A stretch of 64,000 bases of DNA from positions 1,984,001 to 2,048,000 of the forward strand of contig NZ_CP083740.1 in NCBI RefSeq assembly GCF_020150455.1. The letters run 5' to 3'. Shown piece by piece: positions 18,755-30,600 of this stretch. Source of the stretch: Bremerella sp. TYQ1. GTDB lineage: Bacteria; Planctomycetota; Planctomycetia; Pirellulales; Pirellulaceae. Both the position numbers and the translations under genes were made by a program. The notes under the pieces are model-generated. The model searched no databases. It was not told where the DNA came from and saw only the letters and a program-made list of their open reading frames with translations. The first letter of the stretch is position 1. Each line of letters opens with the position of its first letter.

Positions 18755-21457
18755 ATGTTCCGATCTTCCTCATTTCGACGCTCCACACAACGTGGAGCTA
18801 CCAAGCGGAGACGTTGTCCCGCGCGTCGAACGAGGAATATCGAGCGTCTCGAGTCACGTCTTGCCCTATCGGCCGTTCCCCTCAATGCTCAGCCGCTCGA
18901 CACCGGCGAATTCATGCTGGGGGATGTCTTGGTGTCGGTTGTCTTTTTCGAGTCCAACGGCACAGTCGACGCCAATACCGAAAACTGGAACACGGCCCAC
19001 GCCAACCAGGTCAAACAGAACATTGAAGAAGGTCTGCAGTGGTGGGAAGATACCCTGGCGCTGCAAACCGACGTGCACGATCTCGATTTTCAGATCGACT
19101 ACACCTACGCGGATGCTCCCATCTCGATTGGGATCGAGCCGATTACCCGCGTTGCAACAGACTTTGAAATCTGGGTCGGAGCGTTCCTGGATTCTGTAGG
19201 GGCGGAACGAACTGGCGAAATAGACAACGATGTCCGCCTGTTCAATCATAGCCAGCGTGTAGCTCACGGAGCCAATTGGGCTTTCACCATTTTCGTGATC
19301 AATGCCCAGAACGACACCAACGGATTCTTTGCCGATGGCAGCGTACAAGGTGCGTTTTCGATCGCTGGCGGAGCATTCATGGCGTTGCCTTCGCGACGTC
19401 CTGCGAGCACCGTCGCACATGAAGTTGCACATCAGTTCTGGGCCATGGACGAATACGCCGGTTCTGGCGCGTCCTATGAAAGCACACGCGGTTATTACGA
19501 CACCCAGAACAGCAACTTCGACAGTAACGAGAATCCCAATCCGATCGAAACGAGCTTGCTAGGGAATCAAGACTCGTTGGCAGCCGCTTATGCCGCACAT
19601 ACCAGCAGCACAGCTTCGTTTGAGTCGATCGGTTGGAAGGACTCAGACGGCGATGGCATTTTCGATGTCTTCGATGTCCCCATTTCGTTCTCGGCAAGCT
19701 CTTTTTTTGATCCTGATACGAATCAGCTACAAGTCCAGGGCGAAGCTTCGATTGGCATTTTGCCGAATCTGAATTCCTGGGGGCTGCAAAACTCGGTAAC
19801 GACCAACCGCCTGAGCCATATTGAATATCGCAATGATGGTGGAGCATGGCAGACCGGTCCCACGCTGGACGACTATTCCGCGAACTTCCATTTTGCCATT
19901 CAATTACCGAACGCCATCGAGCATGCTGTTGAAGTCCGTGTGGTCGATGCAACCGGCTACATCTTTTCCGATGTACTGAACGCGTCGACCGAACATGTCG
20001 ACTCAACCGCCGTGCAAGGCTTCACCGGTTACGTTACCTACGACGAAAACAAAGATGGCGTTTATAATCCCGGCGAAGCAGGCTTGGCTGGCTGGACTGT
20101 CGAAGTTATCGACGCCCAAGGCAATCCTGTCGTCACCGAGGTCAGCATCGAGCCGGACGATTTTTCGCACAATCACATTTTCTACGATCCGATCGGCGGC
20201 GTCTCGCTGTCGGCCGTTGGCACAGAGATCACGACTGGTTTCGCGGATGCATCTTCACGAAACAGTTCGTTGACCAGTACGGGGGGACGCGGCTTTTTCA
20301 ACTATTCGGCGAACTCCAATTCGTGGAACAACGTTTGGTACGACCGACGTCAACTGCGTATGGACTTTGCGTCGCCGGTAAGCCATGTCTCGATCGACGC
20401 CATTGCCGAAGTCGATGGCGATGTTGGGATTTTAGAAGTCTATGACTTCGAAGGAACATTGCTGGCCCGCTATACGACGAGTCCGCTGGCAGCAGGTACC
20501 TCGGAGACGATGTTCATCGAGCTGAGCGAGCCGAATGCTGCCTATGCAATCGCTCGTGGGCACTTGAATGATACCGTTACCACCAACCGCGACTCACGCT
20601 ATGTCGCGCTAGATAACCTCAAAGTGGGCCGTCCTCATTCGGTGGTCACCAACGAATGGGGAGCCTTCTCCCTGCCATTCGATCTGACCAGCAGTTATCA
20701 ATTAAAACTGACGGGTCCCAATGGCAAAGAAGTCTTTTTCACACCACAAACCAACGCGAGCGTCAGCCTGACGCCGCAGTCCAGCGTGCAGCGTATCGCA
20801 TGGTCGCTGGCCGTGGCGGACGACTCCTGGCACAACCCACTTCAGTTGACCGACGTCAACTTCGATGGCGTTACCGACTCAGCCGATCGAGAGATCCTTC
20901 TTGCGGAGCTGGTCAATCCTCAAATCACTGCCGGTGCCTCGACGAAGAGTGTTGATCTTACCGAGTTCACGCATACCGAATTCGATCCACGCCTCGATGT
21001 CAACGCAGATGGGCGTTTCAGCAAGCTCGACTTGCTCGCGTTTCTCGATCTGCAGGATGTCGGCAACCAGGTGAGCCCTGAACCTGCTTCCGTTTACGCA
21101 CCCACGGTCTATGCCCCACTAACTTTGCTTGCTGGACCTACTGTTTCCGCGGCCAGCCAGCCTGAAAAAGCTTCCGGTGTTAATACGGAGACTGTCGATT
21201 CGCCAAGCTTAGAAGGCGAGCCACTCGTTCTACTAACGCCAAGCGTTTCCTCCAAGGTACCAGCAATCGATCAAGAGATCGAATCGGCTTTTGTGCAACT
21301 GGATTCTTTTGCTGCAATTAGCTTTCTTCCTACGCAGCAAGCAGCGATCATCAGCTCCGCCGCGACAACGCTCTCTAACAGCGTGGGTGCAAAAGAGCTC
21401 GACGAGGCAATGGTCGACGAAGCCCTAGCGGAATTGATCGAAGACGACCTACTCTAA
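18755..21457 (+). CDS. LEPR-XLL zinc metallopeptidase with SdrD_B-like and dockerin domains
   Basis: 900 residues. A highly basic N-terminus (MFRSSSFRRSTQRGATKRRR) and the motif LESRLAL (32-38) precede a metzincin-like domain with HEVAHQFWAMDEY (H222, E223, H226; D232 at the third-ligand position). Next are a beta-sandwich region, an SdrD_B-like domain (about 425-470, GYVTYDENKDGVYNPGEAGL) with a possible inserted lectin-like segment (about 465-620), and a dockerin-like EF-hand pair (about 695-765, DVNADGRFSKLDLLAFLD). The tail holds SLEGEPL (about 817-823) and ends in an acidic helix (EALAELIEDDLL). It probably acts outside the cell on proteins or glycoproteins. Substrate unknown. Confidence 0.85.
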   Translation: MFRSSSFRRSTQRGATKRRRCPARRTRNIERLESRLALSAVPLNAQPLDTGEFMLGDVLVSVVFFESNGTVDANTENWNTAHANQVKQNIEEGLQWWEDTLALQTDVHDLDFQIDYTYADAPISIGIEPITRVATDFEIWVGAFLDSVGAERTGEIDNDVRLFNHSQRVAHGANWAFTIFVINAQNDTNGFFADGSVQGAFSIAGGAFMALPSRRPASTVAHEVAHQFWAMDEYAGSGASYESTRGYYDTQNSNFDSNENPNPIETSLLGNQDSLAAAYAAHTSSTASFESIGWKDSDGDGIFDVFDVPISFSASSFFDPDTNQLQVQGEASIGILPNLNSWGLQNSVTTNRLSHIEYRNDGGAWQTGPTLDDYSANFHFAIQLPNAIEHAVEVRVVDATGYIFSDVLNASTEHVDSTAVQGFTGYVTYDENKDGVYNPGEAGLAGWTVEVIDAQGNPVVTEVSIEPDDFSHNHIFYDPIGGVSLSAVGTEITTGFADASSRNSSLTSTGGRGFFNYSANSNSWNNVWYDRRQLRMDFASPVSHVSIDAIAEVDGDVGILEVYDFEGTLLARYTTSPLAAGTSETMFIELSEPNAAYAIARGHLNDTVTTNRDSRYVALDNLKVGRPHSVVTNEWGAFSLPFDLTSSYQLKLTGPNGKEVFFTPQTNASVSLTPQSSVQRIAWSLAVADDSWHNPLQLTDVNFDGVTDSADREILLAELVNPQITAGASTKSVDLTEFTHTEFDPRLDVNADGRFSKLDLLAFLDLQDVGNQVSPEPASVYAPTVYAPLTLLAGPTVSAASQPEKASGVNTETVDSPSLEGEPLVLLTPSVSSKVPAIDQEIESAFVQLDSFAAISFLPTQQAAIISSAATTLSNSVGAKELDEAMVDEALAELIEDDLL

Positions 21458-21564
21458 CGCCTCTTTCGCCAGGCAATCTCTCTTAGGTCTCGCGGGATCT
21501 CACGCCATAGTTGGGCGTTTCGTTCAATCAAGCTGGCAAGTCTTTAGCGGTTGAACATGGCCAT

Positions 21565-21601
21565 AAAAAAATCGCCCGTCGGGAAACCCAACGGGCGATT
21601 T
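21565..21601 (-). terminator. Terminator of the giant LEPR-XLL gene
   Basis: AAATCGCCCGT and ACGGGCGATTT flank an inner GGG AAA CCC, giving an almost continuous stem. The minus-strand reading ends in a run of T. It lies between converging genes. Confidence 0.88.
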
Positions 21602-21634
21602 GATTTAGAGGCTCGATGTGCTTCTCGAGCAGGT

Positions 21635-24600
21635 TTAGCCTTCGTCACCCTGATCGCTGATCAGTGCGAGCAGCTCATCGATTTCGTCAGAGTCCATCTC
21701 GTCCTCTGACTCGTCGCCGAGTTGCTTGCCATCCCAGTTGGAACTCAGGTCGTCCGCCATCTCGCCCAGCAGTTGGTCGAACTGATCGCCGAAGTTAACA
21801 GCGTCGACACTGACCGCTTCGTCCAGGAACGAGGCATCAATGACGCTCGATTCAACCTGTTCGCTGCGGGTGAAGCCCATCAGTTCCAGAGCGGATCGCA
21901 TTTCCAGTTCCGAGTAGCTCGGAGCGATTGCGTCGAAGCTCGAAGTAGCAACCAACGATTCGGTTTGAATCGATGCCGTTGGAGTGCTTACCGGAGCAGA
22001 AGCAGATGGAGTCGACGAAGGTGTTGCGACGGCAAACTCGGTCGATTCCACCACGACAGGATCGGCAATCTCGCTGTTTAGAGATTCTCCGTCGAGCATC
22101 GAAATTGGTTCTGGATTCACAAGCCCGTTAAGGATGTTCTGCAGAGCCGTCAAGTCGAAGTTCGTGATGCGACGATCGTTGTCGACGTCCAGCTTGGCCG
22201 GAACCGAGCTCGGATCGATCACGTCTGGTTCAAACCCTGGTCGGAAGTCACCAACAGCGATGCCATTGGCTGGGTCTGCCGTACCGTAGGTATAGACACG
22301 ATTCCGAATTTCTTCCAGCAACAGTGCGTAGTCCAAACCGGAGACATTGTTGTCACCGATCGAGATAGCACCATTATTGGAACTGTTATGCCACGGATTG
22401 ACACCAGGGGTACCGATGGTGACTTGGTAGTCTTCCACTTCACCATCTTCGGCAAGTCCATTTGGCGTTAGGCCGCCGGTGCTGCTCAAACGGAAGCGAG
22501 CCATTGTCGTTCCCGTAATCGCGTCATCTGGGATGTCGGCAATTGTGATCAACTGCCCCAGGCCTGACAGCGAGCCCGTTGGGTCGATTGCGTCTTGGGT
22601 CAACGCAATGCTGGAGATGATGTGCTCGCCTTTCCCATCAAACTTGCCGTCGCCGTTGAAGTCGATCCAGGCATCGAGGAAGCCGAACGAGGTGCTCCCG
22701 GAAGGTGCCCGAGAGGTGACGTAGATCTCGTTGTTGATACCATCCCGCAGGGTGAATTCGAGGAAGCCACCACCGCTTGGAGCATCAGTACGGATGTAAA
22801 TACCATCGTCAGTCGAACCGTCGCCGGAAGCATCGGCCGTAGGCTGACCGTCGATTTCGGCATCGACGCCATCACCCAGATAGAAGTTCTCGACCAGGTT
22901 ATGGCGAGCACCATCTTCCTCCAACGTGGTTCCGTACGAGTCTGGAGCATCACCGAAGTCGACCAGACCGCCTACTTGAATCAGGAAGCGAGTCTCTCCG
23001 ACCAGCTTGCCCTCTTCGTCCTCCACTTGATTATTGAACGCAAGTGGGTTGTCGGCGATGTCCCGAATGACCGCGTCGTCCGTTGCAGGATTGCTGTCCA
23101 AGGTGACCTTGTACAGCACGCCTTCCTGGAACACGCCCGAAATCGGAACCAGTCGAATGATGTTGTTCGTTGCGTCGTAGTCGAACGTGTAGTCGACGCC
23201 GAGCACTAACTCGTAGTAAGGAGCTCCCGAGATAATTTCGACTTTGACCGAATCGGCCACGACCGTCGAATCATCGATCCCGGTACCTTGGACCTGATCG
23301 GAGATGTCACCTTGATCCAAAAGCTGGATCGAGATGTTCGTCAGAGGGCCATCGATCCACTGAACGACGTCTGGCGTTTCATCCAGATCGCGGTCGGCGG
23401 CATCATTATCCTGAGGATCAATCAGGTAGCCGGTGGGGCCGGTGAAGTCGGCTCGATCAAACGCACCGATATCTCGGAACGTCACACCACCGACACCGCC
23501 GCTGGAAACCACGTTTGGATCGTCAACACGAAGCTGACCAGTGATGTCTCGCTCTGGAGCCAACAGTGGTGTGCTGTCGATACCCAGTGGGTTAACGACC
23601 TGGCTCACCTCAGCACGTTCCTGGATCGCATCCACAGCCGCGTCGATTGCCTGGCTTCCTTCTTCTAGGTAGAAGTTGCCATTTTCAGCATCAACGAAGA
23701 GTGGATCGCCGTCGGCGAGCACGATGGCCAAGTTACCGTTTCCGGCAATCCCCGTCGTGTTGGTTCCGTTCCCTTGATAAAGGGTTCGCGAAACAACAGT
23801 CGATCCTGCCGACGAACCGTCGACTTGAATACCCGTCGCGAAGTTAGCGATGATGTTATTCATCAACGTTGGCCCAGCCGATTCTTCAATCGTCACGCCA
23901 ACGCCTGTGCCGTCTTTGCCATAGAGCGTGTTGTTGATAATGCGTCCAAACGGCACCGCACCTTCTGGGTTCGCTCCCGAAAGCGGATCACCGCTGTACA
24001 AGATCGCCCCGGTATCGCTCTCGAAGATGACGTTATTCTCAACGGTAACGCCGGTAGCAAACCGCTGTGCGTTGGAAGCGTTCGGGAAGTTAATCGGAGC
24101 ACCTTGGTGCGGACGATTGTTTCCAGAAAGCTGATCTTCGATCGTCAGACGATCCCCAGCGTCGATCAGTACGCCGTAGTTATTCGAGTACGAGATCATG
24201 TTCGAGCTGATGATGATCTGACCCTGATCGCGATGGCGATTGGAGTCGCCAATCAAATCGTATCCAGCCAGCTGATCATGACGCACGATCTCGAGCGAGG
24301 TCAGACGTGGTGACGATTCAGACGAAGAACCCGTTGCACGGTTGATCGGGATCGTTTGCTGAGTCGTTGTATTACCCAGATCTTCCGCCAACGAAACTGT
24401 CAGATCGTAGCCACCTTCGTAGGTTCGGACCTGACGACCGGCATCGTTCTTACCAACCTTCGTAGCATCGAAACCAAGCGTGCCCGTAGCTGCTCCACCA
24501 TTGGCTGGCAGCGGAATTGGGTTGCCAGCGACGACAACAAAGTAAGTACCGTCAGTAGCAGCCTCGAAGTTGTATTCGTCGGATGCCGCACCAGGGATGA

Positions 24601-27600
24601 TGGTCGGCAGCACTTCCGTGAATGTCCCGTTTGCATTTCGCAGGAACAGTCGCAGAACCGCATTCATGCCGCTTGCATCACTGAAGTCCGTGCTGAGCAG
24701 CATCTGGACTTCTTGGCCAGCGTTCATCTCGAACTGATACACATCGATATCAGCGATGCTGTCAGCATGTTCGACAGGATCGTTGTCGCCCAAGATTCCT
24801 TGAATCTCGACGTCGATGCGATGGGTCGCCCCCAGGGTGTCGCCGCCGACATTCAAGTCGACTGCTTCACGGAAGGCATCGTCCGACTGAACGTCTAGTT
24901 CCAAACGAACTTTGTCCGAGTAGGTCTTCGCCGAAAGATCAACGCGATTGCTGGTCGTCACACCGTTGCGGGCATTGACCTGAGCGTAGACGCCCAGTCC
25001 GCCACTGGTGGTGCTGATCAAGCCTCGCGAGATCTGACCGGAATGATCATTGATGGCCTGCATCAACTTCAACGCAATATCGGCTTCGGAGTCAGTGTTG
25101 TAGAAACCGATGCTGTAGACATTGTTGGTCGAGTCATAGGCCGTACGAGTCGCTGTGCCAGCCAAGCCACGAGCCTGACGTTCGGCAACCGAATCGAGAT
25201 CGAAGAACTCGAACGTTACCCAATCCACACCATCACCGACACGAATCCGGTCACGATTACCGAGCAGTTCGCCAGACGAAGTTTTAACCGTATAGCTGCT
25301 GTTCAAACGATCGTTGGTATCGAACGTGAAACCAGGATCCAAAGCCAGAAGCCCTGGTGCAAACGGATCCGGTGCACCGTAGTCCGTGCCACGTCGAATC
25401 TCGAGCTGGTATTCACCGGTCAAGATTTCGTTACCACGCAGCTGTTGATTGTGCGTGTAACCGGCATTGGTCGTTGCCCCAGTCACCATTTCACCACGTT
25501 CGGCGAAGCCAATGATCAGGTCGTCGATCAGCACACCACGGTTCTGGTTGTCCTGACCACGCATGTTGGCGTTGGTATTGGTCGCCTGTGGAGCACCGAC
25601 TTTGTTATCGGCATAGCCGAAGTCGTCGCCTTGCAGGAAACCGTCGTAACCCAGGCCGCTATCGTTGATATCGAACAGGTAACCGTTACCGTAGATGAAC
25701 TCCTCGAAACGATTGAACATAAAGTAGCCCTGGGCATACGCCTGAGGAGCCATTTCCAAGTTCATCACGTCCTGAGCAATGATTGCCAACTCGTTGGCTG
25801 TCGTCGAACTGTTGTAAGAGATCACCGTGTTCGTTGGATCGGTCAGCTGGCGACTACCAGTAACGGTCATACCCAGGGCGGCATCGTTCTGAGTCGTGTT
25901 CTGAATCAGATCTTCAAAGCCCTGAATATTGAACGAGTCAGCCGATTCCGAGTACAAGTTCACGTCAATGAAATTGAACTCAACATTGATTGCTTGACGC
26001 GTCAGCGTAGCGATTTCACTTGGTGAGTCGGTAATCGAGAAGACTATCGGTACGTTACCAGGCGTCACATCGGCAGCGTCGAGAACGTATTCGAAGGTCG
26101 CGGTTTCATTACCACCGGCCAGGCGAGTCAGCGTGAACGTGTTCGCACCGGCACCGGCAAGTGGATTCAAGCCGTCCGCGATACGAGCACCGCTGTCGAA
26201 GGTGAACGACTGTCCTTTGTTGAATTCAAAGGTCGTCGAGCCACCGTTAATCGGATCGGTCACGATGAACGTACCGCCGTCAGCCATCTGAGAACCACGC
26301 AGGAAGCGAAGTTCCTCAGTGTTCAGGTCGGTATTGCTGCTGAGATGACGTCCGCCGAGGTTAACCGAACCACCAGTCGAGAAGTCAAATCGCAGACGCA
26401 GGTTTTCCTGGCCAGCGAATGCCGACAAGTCGACGCGAGCCTGACGCCATCCGGTATTGTCGAACAGCGGCTGAACCCCTTCAGTACCAGCGACCCCGTC
26501 GGCACGAAGCGATTCGTCGATCGCGGCGTTGCTGAACTTTCCAAGATCACCAATCAAGTCGAATTCATCATCTGGGTTCGGGCCCGTGTCGGATTGACGC
26601 AGCGTATTGTTGGTGGCCAGCAGGTGCCATTCACCATCGTCCCCAGCAATAAAGACACGCAGAGCATCGGTCGCTGGAGTATCTGGGATAGGCCCGTAGT
26701 TATAGTCGTTCCCGTCGGTCTGCAATTCGTAGTTGAAGTACAGAGTAGGCAGGTCACCAGCGTTGTAACCGTAGAGGCTAAACGCATCGGTAATAACCGT
26801 ACCATGAGCATCGCCAGGGAAGTCATAGTTGTTGGTGGTCTTGTTACCCGTTGCGTTGTCCTGGGCAAACGTGTCCTCCGTGTTACCGAAGTACAAGCTC
26901 AGGCCACCGTTGGAAGCGGTACGCGAGTTGTCGATCGGCACGTTGATACCATGCCCAGCTTCGTTCTCGCCGATATCGTTGATGTTCCAGAGGTTCTCGT
27001 TCAACGTACCGAACTGGAGGCCGCTGACCCCACTGATACCAGTGGAGATATTCGATCGGTTGCCATGGAAGACAAACTGATCGGCACCGTTTCCATCGAA
27101 CGCGTAGATATCGCCGCCGGATGTCACGCCGAACAGAACATCCGAGTAACCGGTATTGCCGCCGGCACGCGAAGGCCCGGCTGACAAACTGGAGAACGTC
27201 AGAGGGTTACCAAGATCGTCGGTCAGCGTCGCGATGAAGTCAGCTTGGATTTCATCATTTACGACCTGGATCGAACCGTTTGGTGCCAGATTGAACAAAC
27301 CACCGGTATTCGTAACCGCGTAGACATTGCTTCCAACCCAAGCAATACCGGTCACGAAACCACCACTGGCGTCGCCACCAACGGTGAATGGAGTATCAAA
27401 CGCGGTGTCAACTTCGATTTCGGTATTCGTATCGAAGGTAACGACACTGCTGCTGGCACCACTTCCGGTATTCGACGCCGTTATCATCGCATTGGTCGCC
27501 GCATCGACAATCGCGTCACCAACATCAGCTCCGGAGAAACCAGCACCGATGTAGACGGCCTCGTTGCCCATTGCAACGCCCTGGGTCGCCGAGAACGCTG

Positions 27601-30600
27601 GGTCAAGCAATGCATCAAATGCATTTGCCTGCTGCAAGTAGCCCACAGAAGTTCCTGCTTCCAGGAAGTTGAATCGGCTACCGGAGGAACTGACCGACAA
27701 GCCAGTCGTGCCGGTCGTCGCATTGGTAGCATTTCGGATAGCGTTGACGACCTCAGTGCTCGACATCGTTTCTTCGACGTCAACGATAATCACATTACCT
27801 GACGAAACCTGGTTGTAAGACCCCGCCACAGTGATTCCGCCAATATTACCTGTGGTCGAAATTCCAGTATCGCCTGTCAGCGTAATACGTCCATTGGCAG
27901 TTGCTGTTGCCGTAACTCCGAAATTAGTCGAATTGACATTAATCGCTGTCACCAGAGCGGACATGATCTCGTTTGGCGACGAACCAGAGTTGAATGGCAC
28001 GCGAACTTGAGTTCCCGTAATTCCAACGGTGCCGTTGTCTTCGTTGTCGAACACATAGGTTCGCGAAGTACCACCGCTAGTAATGGTAATCGAACTTCGC
28101 TGGGTGTTATCCAACGTGTTGTCGACGACCGCTGGATTGAACAAGTTCGTGTCGATCACAGCTCCAGTTTGGAAGCGGATCGTGTTGATCGCCGAACCTT
28201 CCACCTGGAATTCCATGCCATCACTGATGAATCTTCCGGCACCGGGGCTCAGATCAAGATTGAAGTCGTTCCCCATGTCGAGTTCAAAGACAGTCGTCCC
28301 AAGAGGACCGGCACCGTCTGGATCGACTTCAAACAACATGCCATCTCGAAGGACAGCAGTCGTTCCGGCACCTGTCGCACCCACAGCTACCAACGCGTTG
28401 GATGCAGCCGAGACACCACGATCCACCTCGGTATTGATACGAGCGGTCAGGTTGCCCTGAATATTGGTATCGGCGATATCACCCAGCACGCCCAAGTTGA
28501 TCGTGCGAGTATCGTCTGGGGCACCAATTGGGTTACCGTCACCATCGGAATCGCTGGCATCCATAAAGAACAGGATGTTGGCATACTCATCGGCGAAGTT
28601 ATTCACATCGCCACGGCTACCGACGGCATACAATTGCAGGCCATCGGCACCGAAGTTGTTGTGGAACGTCGTGGCCTGGAACTGATACCCCCAACCGGTA
28701 CCGCTGTTTTCGTCGGCACCATTGGCCAGGTTACCAACGCGGACGTTGTCGCCCTTGTTGTTGATTTCGTACGTAACGATACCGTCGTCACGAATGAAAG
28801 TGGCCGATGCATTTCCGGTGTCGATCTCGAGGAAGTTACCAGAGTTGGCGTCTTCCAGACGACCCGTCACGTCGACGTTGTATGCGTACAGCGTTCCATC
28901 GGGAGCCATCGCCAAGTCGCGGAAGGCAGCCCCGGAACGACCAACGCGTGCTTCAACCGCCCCGGTGAACGGATCGACGGCGTACAGATCGGTGCTCGTG
29001 CCCTGGTTCTGGCTCAGGAACACAACAAAGTCACCCAGCACGTAAGGATTGACGTTCGAGTTATCAACGATGCTGGTATGCGTCGGCGTCGAAGCGGAAG
29101 TGAACGTACCGCTACCGATGTGATCTTCCACGATGCGATGCACCGAGTTGATCGGTTCGAGACGAACCTGGGTGTTGGTAGCGTTCGACTGGAAGAACTG
29201 GTTCATCTGAATCGGAGTCTGTTCCTGCGAACTCACCGAGACATAGTAAACCGCTGGGTTCTCAGGCGTACCTGCTGGCAGCATGACTGTACCGAGGTAA
29301 GGATCGCTGCTGTTGCTTGATCCTCGCGTCAGATCAGCCAAGCCGGCGTTACCGGTCGTTTGCGGATGGGTCAGGTCATCGTTCACCGAACCGCGATCGC
29401 TGATAAACACCAAGCGTCCGGCCGAGTCGAAGACCGAAACAATCGAGTTGGCATTATCGAAACCAGCCGCGTAATCCAAGTCGATGACCAGCGAACCCCA
29501 TTCGCCAGCAGCACTGGTGCCAGGAATCGACTGGATACCTGCGAAGTCGAAGGAGATTTCATACCAATCGACGTCTGATTGTGACGTGTCGAGGTTGCCT
29601 GCCACGCTGATGGCCGCTCGATCGGACTGCAGCACGTTGCCGAGCTTATGAGCGTTGCCGATCGTGTCGTTGTTGGAACTATCTTCGGACGATTCGCCCA
29701 AGACTGGCGAATGCCCTGGCTGACCGTAGATCGAGATACCGTTTTCAGCATATCGAATGTCAGCGAACTGAATCGAAGTACCAGCAAGTTCGTCCACTTC
29801 ACGCAGACGCAGATTCAACTGGTAAACTCCATTCGTTTCGCCAGCGACGACATTGCCATTTGGCGAAGTCAGATCGCTCGTGTTGCTACGCACGCGAACG
29901 TGATACGTTCGAGCCGTACCAGGTTGACCTGGCAGCACGACTCGCATGCCGGCGTCGCGAGGATTGTTCGACCACAGATCTTCATTGTAGAAGCCCGACT
30001 TCTGCAGCGGGTTGGTCACCTTCAGCATCGAGCCTTGGCCGTAGAAGCTGTCGCCCGATTGATCGTAAGAATTCGTCGAAGCGGCGAGAACGTTACCGTT
30101 ACCGTCGATCAGTTCGACGACGACGTCCAAGTAGTAGCTCGACTTGTCGATGTCGAACCAAACTTCCGTACCTGGCTCGGCGACGAAGCTATAGACGTCG
30201 ACGTCTGCACGATTGCTCAAGTAACCGTTGACCTCGAACCCAAGACGACGGTTGTCATCGCCGCCATACTCATCGGGAGCGAGACGGCCGAGAGCTTGAG
30301 CACTGACCGGCGAGCCATTCACGCCTTGTCCGGTGAGGTTATTTGCTTCCGCTTCCACGATCACCTGAACGTTGCGATCGTTGGCGAACTGTTCGATGGT
30401 CAAACCTTGCCACGAGCCTGGCATCGGCTGAGCGGCCGCAGGATCTTCACCGAAGATACCGTCGTTATTGGTATCGGTTTGCGGAGTTCCATACTGCGTG
30501 AACCCGGCCCCCACCGTGTCGTCTCGCATATCCGTGAAGACAACAGGGAAGCCCGCTTGCCCGACGACGTGCAGCATACCGCCGATTCGATCGTCGATAT

